From Corallococcus interemptor (GTDB lineage Bacteria; Myxococcota; Myxococcia; Myxococcales; Myxococcaceae), in contig NZ_RAWM01000072.1 of the NCBI RefSeq assembly GCF_003668875.1, positions 1-43,549 of the forward strand: a DNA stretch of 43,549 bases, in the 5' to 3' direction. The notes beneath the pieces are model-generated. The model saw nothing but the letters and a program-made list of their open reading frames with translations. It ran no database searches and was not told the DNA's origin. Positions 1 to 11,365 of the stretch are shown in pieces (the first letter of the stretch is position 1; each line of letters begins with the position of its first letter). Made by a program: the position numbers and the translations under genes.

Positions 1-22
1 CCCTTCCGCCGTCCCCCTCCCC

Positions 23-1633
23 ATGCGCCCGCTCAAGACGCTCCAGAAGCTGTACGACGAGGAAAGCCAGGTGGTCATCACGGAGAAGGGCAGCCCCCCG
101 CGGGCGCTCTTCTACGGCGAGGGCTTCCTCCAGGAAGACCTGCCCGTGGGCACCCGGGTCATCTTCCCCCGCCCCCCGCTGGAGGGCGTGCCCAACGTGA
201 AGGCCGCCATCCGCTGGGCCATCAACCACCCGGAGGGCATGGACCCGCTGCACGCGCTGCTCAAGCCCGGCATGCGGCTGACGTGCGTCATCGACGACAT
301 CAGCGTGCCGCTGCCGCCCATGGTCACGCCGGACGTGCGCCAGTCCATCCTGGAGGTGGTGCTGGAGCTGTGCGCGGACAGTGGCGTGGACGACGTGCAC
401 CTGGTCATCGCCAACGCGCTGCACCGCCGGATGACGGAAGGTGAGATGAAGCGCATGGTGGGCGAGAAGATCTTCGACGCCTACTACCCGGACCGCTACT
501 ACAACCACGACGCGGAAGACCCGGACGGGATGACGGAGCTGGAGCGCACCAGCCACAACGAAGTGGTGGCGGTGAACCGGCGCGTCGCGGAGAGCGACCT
601 CATCGTCTACGTGAACATCAACTTCGTGCCCATGAACGGCGGGCACAAGTCCATGGGCACGGGCGTGACGAACTACGCGTCGCTCCGGCACCACCACAAC
701 CCCAAGACGATCCGCGAGTCGGACTCCTACATGGAGCCGAAGGCGAGCGCGCTCTACACGAAGAACTCGCGCATCGGCACGGTCATCGACAACACGCTGA
801 AGGTCTTCCACATCGAGACCACGCTGAACAACCGCATGTTCGGCGCGCCCACGGACTTCCTCGCGAAGAAGGAGGAGGACTACACGGAGGCGGACCGGCT
901 GAAGTTCCAGGCCCTGCGCTACACGCTGTCCAAGCTGCCCCGCGCGGCGGCGCGCAAGGTGCTCAACGCCATCCCCGCGCCCTACGACGTGACGGGCGTG
1001 TTCGCGGGCGCCACGGAGCCCACGCACGCGAAGACGCTGGAGCAGAGCTGGAAGCAGTACGTGGTGCCGGTGGAGGGACAGAGCGACATCGTCATCTTCC
1101 CCATCCCGTTCGTCAGCCCCTACAGCGTCAACTCCATCCTCAACCCGCTGCTCGTGCAGGTGATGGGGCTGGGCTACTTCTACAACCTCAACCGGGGCGT
1201 GCCGCTGGTGAAGAAGGGGGGCGTGCTCATCCTCCTGCACCCGGCCTACGACGAGTTCGACCCCGTGCAGCACCCCAGCTACATCGAGTTCTTCCACCGG
1301 CTGCTGCCGGAGACGCGGGACTCCATGAAGCTGGAGCACAAGTACGAGAAGGAGTTCGCGGAGAACCCCAGCTACGTGCACCTGTACAGGAAGGGCAACG
1401 CCTACCACGGCGTGCACCCCTTCTACATGTGGTACTGGGGCGAGAACGGCCGCCAGCACGTGGGCAAGGTCATCGTCGCGGGCGCGGAGAACAACCACGT
1501 CCCGGCCCTGCTCGGCTGGGACCGCACGGACACCCTCTCCGAGGCGATTGAAGAGGCGCGCGGCTTCATGGGGCGCTCGGCGTCCATCAGCCTGCTGCGC
1601 ATCGCGCCCACGGTGATGGTGGACGTGAAGTGA
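23..1633 (+). CDS. LarA-like / DUF2088 family protein
   Basis: The 536-aa product resembles the N-terminal domain of nickel-dependent lactate racemase (LarA, DUF2088). Visible family features are [10 protein letters not shown] (about 91-100), an [11 protein letters not shown] segment with H134, an NHDAEDPDG segment with H162, and GGHKSMGTG with K209, near where LarA has its cofactor-handling residues. It is roughly 100 residues longer than LarA (about 425 aa), so it is probably a divergent paralogue; the substrate cannot be read from sequence. Its stop overlaps the next start (GTGA at 1630-1633), so it is translationally coupled to the ElbD-like enzyme. That links it to lipid metabolism rather than lactate use, which is an inference. 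ATG 23 is the first start available, and its upstream region lies outside the window. Family assignment is good; function is open. Confidence 0.85.
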   Translation: MRPLKTLQKLYDEESQVVITEKGSPPRALFYGEGFLQEDLPVGTRVIFPRPPLEGVPNVKAAIRWAINHPEGMDPLHALLKPGMRLTCVIDDISVPLPPMVTPDVRQSILEVVLELCADSGVDDVHLVIANALHRRMTEGEMKRMVGEKIFDAYYPDRYYNHDAEDPDGMTELERTSHNEVVAVNRRVAESDLIVYVNINFVPMNGGHKSMGTGVTNYASLRHHHNPKTIRESDSYMEPKASALYTKNSRIGTVIDNTLKVFHIETTLNNRMFGAPTDFLAKKEEDYTEADRLKFQALRYTLSKLPRAAARKVLNAIPAPYDVTGVFAGATEPTHAKTLEQSWKQYVVPVEGQSDIVIFPIPFVSPYSVNSILNPLLVQVMGLGYFYNLNRGVPLVKKGGVLILLHPAYDEFDPVQHPSYIEFFHRLLPETRDSMKLEHKYEKEFAENPSYVHLYRKGNAYHGVHPFYMWYWGENGRQHVGKVIVAGAENNHVPALLGWDRTDTLSEAIEEARGFMGRSASISLLRIAPTVMVDVK

Positions 1634-4600
1634 AAGGGTCGCACACGGACATGGCCACGCCTCCCTCGCTGGACGTCACCCAGGTCTTCACCGGCAAGCG
1701 CATCGTCTTCGTCGGCACCACCGGCTTCGTGGGCAAGGTGACGCTGTCGATGCTGCTGACCCACTACGGCGACGTGCTGGACCGGGTCTACGTCGTCGTG
1801 CGCAAGGGCAGCGCCGCGTCCGCGGAGCGCCGCTTCTTCGACAAGGTGGCCCCCAGCGAGCCCTTCCAGCCGCTGCGCGACCGCCTGGGCGACGAAGGCG
1901 CCATGGCGTTCATCCAGCAGAAGTGCACCATCCTGGATGGCGACATCACCGACCCCCTGGTGGGCCTGGAGGAGGCGCAGGTCGCGGCCCTCACCGGGCA
2001 GGTGCACGCCATCGTCAACTGCGCGGGTCTGGTCTCCTTCAACCCGTCGCTGGAGGTGGGCCTCAACGTCAACACCCACGGCGTGAAGAACGCGGTGGCG
2101 CTGGCGCTGCGCTGGAGCGTGCCGCTCATCCACATGTCCACCGCGTTCGTGGTGGGCAACCGCAGCGGGCTCGTCTTCGAGGACGAGCCGGTGCTGGGCT
2201 ACTTCCCCAAGCACGACGAGATGGACGGGCGCGACTTCAGCCTGGAGCAGGAGCTGGCGGACGCGGAGAAGATCGTCGCCCGCCTGCGCGAACAGGCGGA
2301 TGACAAGGCGCTCACCTCCCTCTTCCGGCAGAAGGCGCTGGACCGCCTGGAGGAAGAAGGCCGCGACGCCACGGATGAGAAGACGCTGCGCCTGGCCGTG
2401 GGCCGCGAGCGCAAGCTGTGGCTGTCCGGCGAGCTGGTCCGCGCGGGCATGGAGCGCGCGCAGCACTGGGGCTGGCCCAACACGTACACGTACGCCAAGC
2501 ACCTGGGTGAACAGGTGATGGCCGCGACGCCGGGGCTTCGCTACTCCATCGTGCGGCCCTCCATCGTGGAGAGCGCGGCGCACTTCCCGTTCCCCGGCTG
2601 GAACGAGGGCTTCACCACGTCCGCGCCGCTGGCGTACGCGGGCATCAAGGGCCAGCGCGGCATCCCCGCGGGCGACCACGCCATCCTGGACATCATCCCG
2701 GTGGACCAGGTGGCGGGCGCCACGCTGGGCATCACCGCGCACGCGATGCAGGTGGAGGAGCGCCGCGTCTACAACCTGGCGTCCGGTGACGTGAACCCGT
2801 TCCTCGCCAGCCGCTCCGTGGAGCTGGTGGGCCTGTACCGCCGCCGCTACTACCGCAACCGCGAGACGGGCAACACGCTGGTCAACGCGCTGCGCTCGCG
2901 CATCGAGCCGCAGCCGGTGAGCAAGCAGGAGTTCCAGCTGCTCAGCGCGCCCATGCTGGCCAAGGGCGCGAAGCTCTTGAAGAAGGCCATGGACGAGGTG
3001 CGGCCCGCGTGGGGCGCGCCCCGCGTGCAGGCCATGATGGACAAGGCCCGCGTCGCGCTGGACGAGGTGGAGTCCCAGGCGGGCAGCCTCTCCGGCCTCA
3101 TCGAGCTGTTCCTCCCCTTCCTCTGGGAGAACCGCTACGTCTTCCGCTGCGACAACACGCGCTCCGTCTACGAGCGCATGGTGCCGGCGGACCGCGCGAA
3201 GATTGACTGGGCGCCGGACCGCATCGACTGGCGCGAGTACTTCCTGGGCACGCACCTGCCCGGCCTGGAGAAGTGGGTGTTCCCGGGCCTGGACGAGGAG
3301 CGCGAGAAGCGCACCGCCATCCCCGCGCACCGCGACCTGCTGGAGCTGTTCGAGGCCACCGTGCACGCGTACCGCCACCGGGTGGCGTTCCGCATGGCCG
3401 CGGGGGAGAAGGAGGAGCGCTTCACCTTCGGCGAGGTGCACCGCTACGCGGCCCGCGTGGGCAGCTACCTCATGGCCCAGGGCATCAAGCGCGGCGACCG
3501 CGTGCTGCTGGTGTCAGAGAACCGGCCGGAGTGGGCCATCAGCTACTTCGGCATCCTGCGCGCGGGCGGCACCGCCGTCCCCGTGGACCCCGCGCTCACG
3601 GAAGCGGAGGTGGTCAACATCGCGAAGCGCGCGGCGGCGAAGCAGTGCCTCGTGTCCGAGCAGGCCGCCCAGGACTTCCCCGGCCTCTTCGCGGCGCTGG
3701 GTGAAGGCGTGGGCGTGGCGAGCCTCGCGGAGGCCATGACGGGCGACCCGGCGTTCCCGGACCGCATCGGGCCGGTGAGGAAGTCCGCCGCCGCCGACGA
3801 CGTGGCGAGCGTCATCTTCACCTCCGGCACCACCGGCACGCCCAAGGGCGTGATGCTCACCCACCGCAACTTCGCGTCGCTGGTGGCGAAGCTGGCGGGC
3901 GCGTTCGACGTGGGCGTGGGCGACGGCGTGCTGTCCGTGCTGCCCCTGCACCACACCTTCGAGTTCTCCGCCGGCTTCCTCACGCCGTTCATGCGCGGCG
4001 CGGAGATCACGTACATCGACGAGCTCACGTCGGACCGGCTGGGCGACGTCTTCGAGACGGGCCGCGTGACGGCGATGATTGGCGTGCCCGCGCTCTGGCA
4101 GCTGTTGCACCGCAAGATTACCCAGGAGATGGCCGCGCGCCCGCCGCTGGTGGAGCAGGCGCTCAAGGCGCTGATGGCGGCCAACGGGGAGCTGCGCAAC
4201 CGCAGCTCGCTCAACCTGGGCAAGCTGTTGTTCTGGCCGGTGCACCGCAAGTTCGGCGGCCGGGTGAAGGTGCTGGTGTCGGGCGGCTCCGCGCTGTCCG
4301 AAGAGGTGCACCAGGCCTTCCACGAGCTGGGCTTCACCATGCGCGAGGGCTACGGCCTCACGGAGGCCGCGCCGGTGCTGGCGGTGTCGGAAGCCACCAA
4401 CAAGCGCATCAAGGGCACGGTGGGCAAGGCGCTGCCGGGCATCGAGTTCAAGGTCCTCAACCCGGACAACGACGGCATTGGCGAGGTGCTGGCCAAGGGC
4501 CCGAACGTGATGGCGGGCTACTTCGGGGACCGCGAGGCGACCGAGGCCGTGGTGAAGGACGGCTGGCTGCACACGGGCGACCTGGGCCGCATGGACGACG

Positions 4601-6060
4601 AGGGCCGCCTGTACCTCATGGGCCGCGCCAAGGACGTCATCGTCGACGCCAACGGCAAGAACGTCTACCCGGACGAACTGGAAGAGCTCTACCAGGAGCA
4701 CGAGCACATCAAGGAGCTGTCCATCGTCGGCCTGCCGGATGACGCCGGCGGTGAGAAGGTGGCGTGCCTCTGCGTGCCGGACTTCAAGGACCGCCCGCGT
4801 GAAGAGGTGCGCCACGAGCTGGAGGAGCACTTCCGCAAGGTGAGCGCGGGCATGCCCTTCTACCGGCGCGTGAAGGTGCTGCGCTTCTGGGACGGCGAGC
4901 TGCCGCGCACGTCCACCCGCAAGGTGAAGCGCAAGCGCGTGGTGGAGGAGCTGCAGCGGCTGGACCGCGTGGCGGCCAGCGCGGGCCGCGTGAAGGAGAA
5001 GGCGCAGGCGGCGCCCACCACGGGTGGCGTGTCGGACTGGCTCTACCCGCTCGTTGCCGAGGTCTGCCACCGCCCTGTGTCGGACGTGAAGCCGGACGCG
5101 CAGCTCATTGGCGACCTGGGCTTTGACTCGCTGATGCTCACGGAGATGTCCGTGGCGCTGGAGGGCGCGGGCGTGCCGCTGCCCGCCATTGAAGACCTGA
5201 CGCAGGTGCAGACGGTGGAGGACCTGCGCAAGCTGGTGGTGGCCTCCGGACGCCGGCCTTCGGCGGAGACGCGCGCGCGCGACATCAAGAAGGAGGCCGA
5301 GCGCGCGGAGGAGGCGGAGATTCCGGTGCCGGAGGCGGTGTCCGCGCTGGGCCGTCAGCTGATGTCCTTCGGGCAGAAGGTGCTCTACGGCGGCGTCTTC
5401 GACGTGAAGGTGACGGGCAAGACGTTCATCCCGCAGAACCGCAACTTCCTCGTCATCGCCAACCACGCCAGCCACCTGGACGCGGGCCTGGTGCGCGTGG
5501 TGCTGGGCGACCAGGGCGAGCGCATGGTGTCGCTGGCCGCGCGCGACTACTTCTTCGACACGCCGCTCAAGCGCGCGTGGTTCGAGAACTTCACCAACCT
5601 CATCCCCATTGACCGGCAGGGCAGCTTGCGCGAGTCGCTGCGGGTGGCGGGCGAGGCGCTGCGGCAGGGCTTCAACGTCCTCATCTTCCCGGAGGGCACG
5701 CGCTCCAAGACGGGCGAGCTGATGGAGTTCAAGCCGACGCTGGGCTACCTGTCGCTCACCTACGGCGTGGACGTGCTGCCGCTGTACATCCACGGCGCGT
5801 ACGAAGCCCTGCCCAAGGGCTCCATGTTCCCGAAGACGAAGGAGCTGGAGGTGCACGTGGGCCCGGCGCTGGAGTACGCGTCGCTGAAGGCCCGGGCGCA
5901 GGGCATGGCGCGCTCGGAGGGCTACCGCTACGTGACGCACATCGCGGAGGAAGCGGTGCGCGCGCTGAGGGCGGGCAAGGTGCTGGACCTGGAGCAGGTG
6001 GGCGCGGACCGGGACTTCACCCCGCCCGCCCGGGCCCTGCCGGAAGGGAAGGACGCGTGA
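1630..6060 (+). CDS. elbD: Multidomain ElbD-like ether-lipid enzyme (reductase-AMP ligase-ACP-acyltransferase)
   Basis: The 1476-aa product is a four-part fusion. First comes an NAD(P)-binding fatty acyl-CoA/thioester reductase domain (GTTGFVGK near 29-36; YxxxK at Y286/K290). Next is an adenylate-forming acyl-CoA ligase ([10 protein letters not shown] near 732; [14 protein letters not shown]). Then comes an acyl-carrier domain with the phosphopantetheine serine in LGFDSL (S1167). Last is a PlsC-type acyltransferase with HxxxxD (H1279, D1284) and FPEGTRS. This order matches myxobacterial ElbD, known from Myxococcus xanthus and Stigmatella to make iso-branched ether lipids needed in development. 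A single chain could activate, load, reduce and transfer a fatty acyl chain. The start is GTG 1630, overlapping the previous stop; ATG 1651, with AAAGGG upstream, is an alternative. The 3' end overlaps the next gene by GTGA. The symbol rests on domain order, not on a database search. Confidence 0.9.
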   Translation: MKGSHTDMATPPSLDVTQVFTGKRIVFVGTTGFVGKVTLSMLLTHYGDVLDRVYVVVRKGSAASAERRFFDKVAPSEPFQPLRDRLGDEGAMAFIQQKCTILDGDITDPLVGLEEAQVAALTGQVHAIVNCAGLVSFNPSLEVGLNVNTHGVKNAVALALRWSVPLIHMSTAFVVGNRSGLVFEDEPVLGYFPKHDEMDGRDFSLEQELADAEKIVARLREQADDKALTSLFRQKALDRLEEEGRDATDEKTLRLAVGRERKLWLSGELVRAGMERAQHWGWPNTYTYAKHLGEQVMAATPGLRYSIVRPSIVESAAHFPFPGWNEGFTTSAPLAYAGIKGQRGIPAGDHAILDIIPVDQVAGATLGITAHAMQVEERRVYNLASGDVNPFLASRSVELVGLYRRRYYRNRETGNTLVNALRSRIEPQPVSKQEFQLLSAPMLAKGAKLLKKAMDEVRPAWGAPRVQAMMDKARVALDEVESQAGSLSGLIELFLPFLWENRYVFRCDNTRSVYERMVPADRAKIDWAPDRIDWREYFLGTHLPGLEKWVFPGLDEEREKRTAIPAHRDLLELFEATVHAYRHRVAFRMAAGEKEERFTFGEVHRYAARVGSYLMAQGIKRGDRVLLVSENRPEWAISYFGILRAGGTAVPVDPALTEAEVVNIAKRAAAKQCLVSEQAAQDFPGLFAALGEGVGVASLAEAMTGDPAFPDRIGPVRKSAAADDVASVIFTSGTTGTPKGVMLTHRNFASLVAKLAGAFDVGVGDGVLSVLPLHHTFEFSAGFLTPFMRGAEITYIDELTSDRLGDVFETGRVTAMIGVPALWQLLHRKITQEMAARPPLVEQALKALMAANGELRNRSSLNLGKLLFWPVHRKFGGRVKVLVSGGSALSEEVHQAFHELGFTMREGYGLTEAAPVLAVSEATNKRIKGTVGKALPGIEFKVLNPDNDGIGEVLAKGPNVMAGYFGDREATEAVVKDGWLHTGDLGRMDDEGRLYLMGRAKDVIVDANGKNVYPDELEELYQEHEHIKELSIVGLPDDAGGEKVACLCVPDFKDRPREEVRHELEEHFRKVSAGMPFYRRVKVLRFWDGELPRTSTRKVKRKRVVEELQRLDRVAASAGRVKEKAQAAPTTGGVSDWLYPLVAEVCHRPVSDVKPDAQLIGDLGFDSLMLTEMSVALEGAGVPLPAIEDLTQVQTVEDLRKLVVASGRRPSAETRARDIKKEAERAEEAEIPVPEAVSALGRQLMSFGQKVLYGGVFDVKVTGKTFIPQNRNFLVIANHASHLDAGLVRVVLGDQGERMVSLAARDYFFDTPLKRAWFENFTNLIPIDRQGSLRESLRVAGEALRQGFNVLIFPEGTRSKTGELMEFKPTLGYLSLTYGVDVLPLYIHGAYEALPKGSMFPKTKELEVHVGPALEYASLKARAQGMARSEGYRYVTHIAEEAVRALRAGKVLDLEQVGADRDFTPPARALPEGKDA

Positions 6061-7085
6061 AGCTGCTCGTCACCGGAGGCACGGGATTCCTGGGCACGCA
6101 CCTGGTGCCCAAGCTGGTGGCCGCGGGCCACGACGTGCGGCTCATCGCGCGCTCGAAGCCGTCAGGCCCCGCGTTCGCGAAGACGGAAGTGCGGCAGGGC
6201 GACCTGAAGGACCGGGACGCCGTGCGCCGCGCGCTGGAGGGCGTGGACGCCGTCTACCACCTGGCGGGGCTCGTCTCCTTCCAGAACAAGGACGCGCGGC
6301 GGATGTACGAGCTGCACGTGGACTGCACGCGCGAGCTGCTTCGCGACGTGCGCGAAGCGGGTGTGAAGCGCGTCATCCTGGGCTCCACCTCCGGCACCAT
6401 CGCGGTGTCGAAGGAGGACCGCGTGGGCACGGAGGACGACGACTACCCCATCACCACCGTGGCCCACTGGCCCTACTACCTGTCGAAAATCTACGAAGAG
6501 AAGCTGGCGCTGGAGTACTGCCGCAAGCACTCCATCCCGCTGGTGGTGCTCAACCCCAGCCTGCTGATGGGGCCCGGGGATGACCGCCTGTCGTCCACCT
6601 GGACGGTGGTGAAGTTCCTCAACCGGGAGATTCCGTCCATGCCCGGCGGCGGCATCTCCTTCGTGGACGCGCGCGACGCGGCGGAGGCCTTCGCGCAGGC
6701 GCTCACCCGGGGCGAGGTGTACGGCCGCCACCTGATGGGCGTGAACATGGCCATGCCGGACTTCTTCGACCGGCTCCAGCGCCTCACCGGCGTCCCCGCC
6801 CCGCGCATGAAGCTGCCGCGCGAGGTGAACATCTGGGGTGGCAAGCTGCTGGAGCAGGTGGCGAAGTGGCGCGGCGTGACGTCCAAGCTCGACCCGCAGG
6901 AGGTCGAGATTGGCGAGCACTTCTTCTACCTGGAGCCCGCCAAGGCCGAGCGCGAGCTGGGCTTCAAGGCGCGCGACGTGCACGAGACGCTGCTCGACAC
7001 CGTGCAGTACATCTACGGGAAGATGCCGCCCGGAAACCTGCCCGGCACCCGCGGCCGGCTGGCCGAGTCGCGCGAAGGCACCTGA
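6057..7085 (+). CDS. NAD(P)-dependent epimerase/dehydratase (extended SDR)
   Basis: The 342-aa product is an extended short-chain dehydrogenase/reductase. A GGTGFLGTHL nucleotide-binding loop lies at residues 6-15, with AVYHLAGLVSF after the central strands. A YxxxK catalytic pair lies in the segment YYLSKIYEEK, and NPSLLMGPGD follows in the substrate half. Such proteins act as NAD-dependent reductases, dehydrogenases or epimerases on sugars, sterols or acyl chains. The GTG start at 6057 overlaps the ElbD-like stop (GTGA), so it is the third gene of one translationally coupled operon and most likely acts on the same lipid pathway (inference). I believe the myxobacterial elb operon also contains a reductase of this type, but I cannot confirm which elb letter it carries, so I leave the symbol empty. 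Confidence 0.88.
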   Translation: MKLLVTGGTGFLGTHLVPKLVAAGHDVRLIARSKPSGPAFAKTEVRQGDLKDRDAVRRALEGVDAVYHLAGLVSFQNKDARRMYELHVDCTRELLRDVREAGVKRVILGSTSGTIAVSKEDRVGTEDDDYPITTVAHWPYYLSKIYEEKLALEYCRKHSIPLVVLNPSLLMGPGDDRLSSTWTVVKFLNREIPSMPGGGISFVDARDAAEAFAQALTRGEVYGRHLMGVNMAMPDFFDRLQRLTGVPAPRMKLPREVNIWGGKLLEQVAKWRGVTSKLDPQEVEIGEHFFYLEPAKAERELGFKARDVHETLLDTVQYIYGKMPPGNLPGTRGRLAESREGT

Positions 7086-7115
7086 CGTTCGTTGAAGCGG
7101 GGCGCGAGCGGGCCC

Positions 7116-7295
7116 TTACGGGTTCGCCGCGCCGCCGTGCACCCGGCCGCCGCTCACGCGCTCCACGAGCCGGGCGGCGTTCGGGTCGGTGTCCTTCCGG
7201 TGCCACACCCAGGCGGCGCCCAGGAAGGCCACGCCCAGCAGGACGAGGATGAGGCGGGCCAGGAAGGACGGGCCGCCGCCGCGTTCGTCCGCCAT
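7116..7295 (-). CDS. Small single-TM membrane protein (59 aa)
   Basis: This short ORF begins 5 nt after the stop of the FHA-GGDEF gene. A charged N-terminus (MADERGGG) leads into one hydrophobic helix (LARLILVLLGVAFLGAAWVW, about 13-31). A basic/polar tail of about 28 residues ends in TAA. The start is ATG 7295, with AAGG overlapping the preceding stop region, so it is probably translated by coupling from the cyclase gene. No family is recognised. Close spacing suggests a membrane partner or regulator of the cyclase, but this is only positional inference. It converges with the SDR gene, whose stop lies 30 nt away; that gap has no clear terminator. Confidence 0.6.
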   Translation of the reverse strand: MADERGGGPSFLARLILVLLGVAFLGAAWVWHRKDTDPNAARLVERVSGGRVHGGAANP

Positions 7296-7300
7296 GGCCT

Positions 7301-8182
<882 letters not shown>

Positions 8183-8185
8183 CGC

Positions 8186-8200
8186 GCCAGCCACGGTAGC
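8186..8200 (-). promoter_or_regulatory. Start-proximal element of FHA-GGDEF gene (-10-like TACCGT)
   Basis: Read on the minus strand this is GCTACCGTGGCTGGC, ending 3 nt before the ATG. It matches 14 of 15 bases of the element before glgC on the other strand. TACCGT could be a -10 box, giving a leaderless or very short-leader mRNA; no clear -35 was found. A shared regulator site is the alternative. Confidence 0.45.
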
Positions 8201-8371
8201 ACGCAAGGTCCGGGGAAGCCATGCAAGCCAAGAGGACGCACGGGGTTGCGCCCCTCCTCCTACATGCCGCGAAAACGGGAGGTCGGATTCCTCCCATCCA
8301 CCCCGCCCGGTTGGGCACTCAACGGAAGGCTTCAAGGGGGCCGCGCGGCCATTGTGAGCCAGCGGCCGGGG

Positions 8372-8386
8372 GCTAACGTGGCTGGC
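8372..8386 (+). promoter_or_regulatory. Start-proximal element of glgC (-10-like TAACGT)
   Basis: GCTAACGTGGCTGGC ends 4 nt before the glgC ATG and is the mirrored partner of 8186-8200. TAACGT (8374-8379) fits a degenerate -10 box placed so close that transcription would begin almost at the start codon. The rest of the 208-nt intergenic stretch shows no other convincing feature. Confidence 0.45.
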
Positions 8387-8390
8387 ACCT

Positions 8391-9620
8391 ATGTCAAAGC
8401 TGCTGGCCATGATTCTGGCGGGAGGCGCTGGCACGCGCCTGGAGCCCCTGACCCGTGAGCGCGCGAAGCCCGCGGTGCCGTTCGGTGGGCGCTACCGCAT
8501 CATCGACTTCGTCCTCTCCAACTTCGCCAACTCCGGCGTGTACCGGATGAAGGTGCTGACCCAGTACAAGAGCGACTCGCTCAACAACCACCTGTCACGC
8601 GCGTGGCGCCTGACGGCGTTCCTGGGTCACTACGTGGAGGCGGTGCCCGCGCAGATGCGCACCGGCGTGGACTGGTACAAGGGCAGCGCGGACGCCATCT
8701 ACCAGAACCTCAACATCATCACGGACGAGGAGCCGGACCACATCTTCGTCTTCGGCGCGGACCACGTGTACCGGATGGACGTCCGCAAGATGCTGGACTT
8801 CCACATCCAGCGGAAGGCCGCGTGCACGGTGGCGGCCATCCCCGTCCCCATCGAGCAGGGGCGCGAGTTCGGCATCATCGACGTGGGGCCGGACGGGCGG
8901 ATGCTCCAGTTCCTGGAGAAGCCCAAGGACCCGCCGCCCATGCCGGGCAACCCGAAGATGTGCCTGGCCTCCATGGGCAACTACCTCTTCACCACGGACA
9001 CGCTGGTGAAGCAGGTGGTGCGCGACGCGGCGGACGAGACGAGCGCGCACGACTTCGGCAAGTCCATCATCAGCGAGCTCTACAAGCACGAGCCCGTGTA
9101 CGTGTACGACTTCGCGCAGAACACGGTGGCCGGCCAGGAGGACAAGGAGCGCGGCTACTGGCGGGACGTGGGGAACATCGACGTGTACTACCAGTCCAAC
9201 ATGGACCTGGTGGAGGTGGACCCGACGTTCAACCTGTACAACGACCGCTGGCCCATCATCACGCAGCCCAACAACTACCCGCCGGCGAAGTTCGTCTTCG
9301 CGGACCGGGAGAACAAGCGCGTGGGCACCGCCACGGACTCGCTGGTGGCGGAGGGCTGCATCATCTCCGGCGGCCACGTGCACCGCTCCGTGCTGTCGCC
9401 GAAGGTGCGGGTGAATTCCTATTCGGAGGTGGAGGACTCCATCCTCTTCGAGAACGTCACCATTGGCCGCCGCTGCCGCATCAAGCGGGCCATCATCGAC
9501 AAGAACGTGGAGATTCCGCCCGGGATGACCATTGGCTACGACCCGGTGGAGGACAAGCGCCGCTTCCACGTCACGTCCGGCGGCGTCGTCGTCATCCCCA
9601 AGGGGATGAAGGTCACCTGA
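8391..9620 (+). CDS. glgC: Glucose-1-phosphate adenylyltransferase (ADP-glucose pyrophosphorylase)
   Basis: The 409-aa product makes ADP-glucose from glucose-1-phosphate and ATP, the committed step of bacterial glycogen synthesis. The N-terminal nucleotidyltransferase motif [20 protein letters not shown] (about 10-29) is intact. It is followed by [10 protein letters not shown], a GTADAIYQN-like segment ([11 protein letters not shown]), [10 protein letters not shown] and the FLEKPKDPP substrate motif. A C-terminal left-handed beta-helix-like part (about 320-400) contains hexapeptide-type strands such as [16 protein letters not shown]. Length is typical for GlgC. ATG 8391 is directly preceded by a -10-like box with no Shine-Dalgarno, so leaderless translation is likely. 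It is divergent from a c-di-GMP cyclase; glycogen is a developmental reserve in myxobacteria. A hairpin follows the stop. Confidence 0.96.
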   Translation: MSKLLAMILAGGAGTRLEPLTRERAKPAVPFGGRYRIIDFVLSNFANSGVYRMKVLTQYKSDSLNNHLSRAWRLTAFLGHYVEAVPAQMRTGVDWYKGSADAIYQNLNIITDEEPDHIFVFGADHVYRMDVRKMLDFHIQRKAACTVAAIPVPIEQGREFGIIDVGPDGRMLQFLEKPKDPPPMPGNPKMCLASMGNYLFTTDTLVKQVVRDAADETSAHDFGKSIISELYKHEPVYVYDFAQNTVAGQEDKERGYWRDVGNIDVYYQSNMDLVEVDPTFNLYNDRWPIITQPNNYPPAKFVFADRENKRVGTATDSLVAEGCIISGGHVHRSVLSPKVRVNSYSEVEDSILFENVTIGRRCRIKRAIIDKNVEIPPGMTIGYDPVEDKRRFHVTSGGVVVIPKGMKVT

Positions 9621-9648
9621 CCTGAAGCGGCGGCGGTGAGGACTTCAG

Positions 9649-9690
9649 GCGGGCGCTCCCGGAATCACTTCCGGGGCGCCCGCTTCGCTT
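9649..9690 (+). terminator. Hairpin terminator between glgC and the convergent gene
   Basis: A GC-rich inverted repeat (left arm 9649-9664, loop TCAC, right arm 9669-9683, one bulge) is followed by TTCGCTTTT. It lies between the glgC stop and the end of the convergent 152-aa gene, and is the best intrinsic terminator on the plus strand here. Confidence 0.7.
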
Positions 9691-9694
9691 TTCG

Positions 9695-10153
9695 TCAGCC
9701 CATGCGGAACGCGGCCTTCACGTCCGGCCGGTTGAGCACGATGAGCGACCAGATGCCCGGCACGAGCGACAGGCAGGAGCACGGGCCGCAGCACGGGATG
9801 CAGCAGAGGATGGCGGCCGTCAGGGCCCAGCCGTAGCTCCGCAGGTTCTTCATCTTCCAGGCGCCGAAGCCCACCAGCCCGTTGAACACCAGTCCGGGCA
9901 CGGTGAGCACGAAGCGGCCCAGCGGGGTCATCATCCACCGCAGGGCCTCCTTCCACTGCTCGGGGATGTCCTGGTTGCCGTAGAAGGACTCCAGCTGCGA
10001 CATGTCCGCCGGCGTCACCAGGCTCACCAGCGAGTACAGGAAGGTGAGGCCCGCCATCACCATCATCAGGATGGCGGGGATGGCCAGGTCCTGCGCGGCC
10101 TTCGCGCGCGAGGGGTCGAAGTCAGGCGGGGGAAGGTCTCGGGTTTCGTCCAT
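9695..10153 (-). CDS. Small multi-pass membrane protein with a cysteine cluster
   Basis: This is a 152-aa protein with a polar N-terminus rich in Asp/Pro. It has hydrophobic segments near 25-47, 80-98 and 108-140, so about three to four membrane passes. The last segment carries six cysteines within 11 residues (CCIPCCGPCSC, 117-127). It resembles small DUF4190/DUF4064-like membrane proteins in size and hydrophobicity, but I cannot assign a family. It starts 10 nt after the adenosine deaminase stop, so the two are probably cotranscribed. The cysteine cluster could bind metal or be palmitoylation-like or disulfide-forming; nothing in the sequence decides this. Confidence 0.75.
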   Translation of the reverse strand: MDETRDLPPPDFDPSRAKAAQDLAIPAILMMVMAGLTFLYSLVSLVTPADMSQLESFYGNQDIPEQWKEALRWMMTPLGRFVLTVPGLVFNGLVGFGAWKMKNLRSYGWALTAAILCCIPCCGPCSCLSLVPGIWSLIVLNRPDVKAAFRMG

Positions 10154-10163
10154 GGTGGGGGGC

Positions 10164-11327
10164 TCAGGCCGGCTGGCGCATGGACGCGACGGGGCGCTTC
10201 TCGAAGGCGGCCAGGGTGGTGGCGATCTCCTGGTTCACCTGCCGCAGCATGTCCTGCTTCTCCCGGAACGGCAGGAAGGCGCTCTTGAAGCCGGACACGA
10301 TGATGGTGGTCAGGTCCTCCAGCGACAGGCCCAGGTTGCGGTGGGCCAGCCACAGCTCCTTCGTCACGGTGGTGTCGGTGATGAGGCGGTTGTCCGTGTT
10401 GATGGTCACCCGCAGGCCGTAGTCGAAGTAGAACTTGAGCGGGTGGGACTCCAGCGAGGACACCGCGCCCGTCTGGACGTTGGAGGACGGGCAGACCTCC
10501 ATGGGGATGCGGTGGTCGTTGACGTAGTTGAGCAGGTCGCCGTCCTCGCGCAGCCGGGTGCCATGGCCGATGCGGTGCGCGCCCAGCGAGTGGATGGCCT
10601 GGGAGATGGACTCCGGGCCGTACGCCTCACCCGCGTGCGCGGTGCAGTTGACGTTGTTCTTGAGGATGAGGCGGAAGGCGTCCAGGTGGTCCTTGGCCGG
10701 GAAGCTGGCCTCGGCGCCCGCCAGGTCGAAGCCCACGACGCCGCGGTTCTTGTACGCCACGGACAGCTCCGCCAGGCGCATGGACGTCTGCGGGTTGATG
10801 TGGCGGATGCCGCAGACGATGACGGCGCACTTGATGCCCGTCTCCTTCTTGGCGGCGCGCAGGCCCTCCAGCACGGAGTCGATGACGGTGGTCATCTTCA
10901 GGCCCTTCTGCAGGTGCAGCGCGGGCGAGTAGCGCACCTCCAGCCAGCGCACGTTCTCCGCGGCGGCGTCCACGGCCAGCTCGTAGGCGGCGCGGTAGAG
11001 CGACTCGGCGGTCTGCAGCACGGAGAGCGTCACGTCGAACGCGACGAGGTACTCCTCCAGGCTCTTGCACACCTGGCCCATGTGGATGGCCTTGGCCAGG
11101 CCGTCCTCGGTGTCGGCCATGAGCTTGATCTTCTGCTGCTCGGCCAGCTCCAGGATGGTCTTGAGGCGCATGGACCCGTCCAGGTGGCAGTGCAGGTCCG
11201 TCTTGGGGAGCGCGTGGAGCAGCTCCTCCGTCACCGCCAGCGTGGGGGGCGGGATGATGTCCGTACGCCGGGCGGATGAAGGGATGCCGGTGGCGTTGGG
11301 GGTTTCGTCGTCACGAATCGTGGGCAT
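10164..11327 (-). CDS. add: Adenosine deaminase
   Basis: The 387-aa enzyme belongs to the amidohydrolase superfamily and should hydrolyse adenosine (and deoxyadenosine) to inosine in purine salvage. Zinc-binding and catalytic motifs are intact: HCHLDGS with H46 and H48, the catalytic HAGE with its Glu near 229-232, SLGAHRIGHGTRL with the next His residues, and TINTDNR with the zinc/water Asp near 320. Length is slightly above that of typical bacterial Add (about 330-350) because of an N-terminal extension of about 40 residues. ATG 11327 is preceded by GAGGAA at good spacing. It is divergent from the PQQ-repeat lipoprotein gene, only 38 nt away, and followed by a small membrane protein in the same operon. 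Confidence 0.95.
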   Translation of the reverse strand: MPTIRDDETPNATGIPSSARRTDIIPPPTLAVTEELLHALPKTDLHCHLDGSMRLKTILELAEQQKIKLMADTEDGLAKAIHMGQVCKSLEEYLVAFDVTLSVLQTAESLYRAAYELAVDAAAENVRWLEVRYSPALHLQKGLKMTTVIDSVLEGLRAAKKETGIKCAVIVCGIRHINPQTSMRLAELSVAYKNRGVVGFDLAGAEASFPAKDHLDAFRLILKNNVNCTAHAGEAYGPESISQAIHSLGAHRIGHGTRLREDGDLLNYVNDHRIPMEVCPSSNVQTGAVSSLESHPLKFYFDYGLRVTINTDNRLITDTTVTKELWLAHRNLGLSLEDLTTIIVSGFKSAFLPFREKQDMLRQVNQEIATTLAAFEKRPVASMRQPA

Positions 11328-11365
11328 GGTCGAAGTTCCTCGCTTGCGTCATCCTCCCCCAAACC

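Noticed and set aside
3514-5940. 808-aa minus-strand ORF opposite elbD
   Set aside because: Shadow frame with His/Arg/Ala/Leu bias and no domain pattern.
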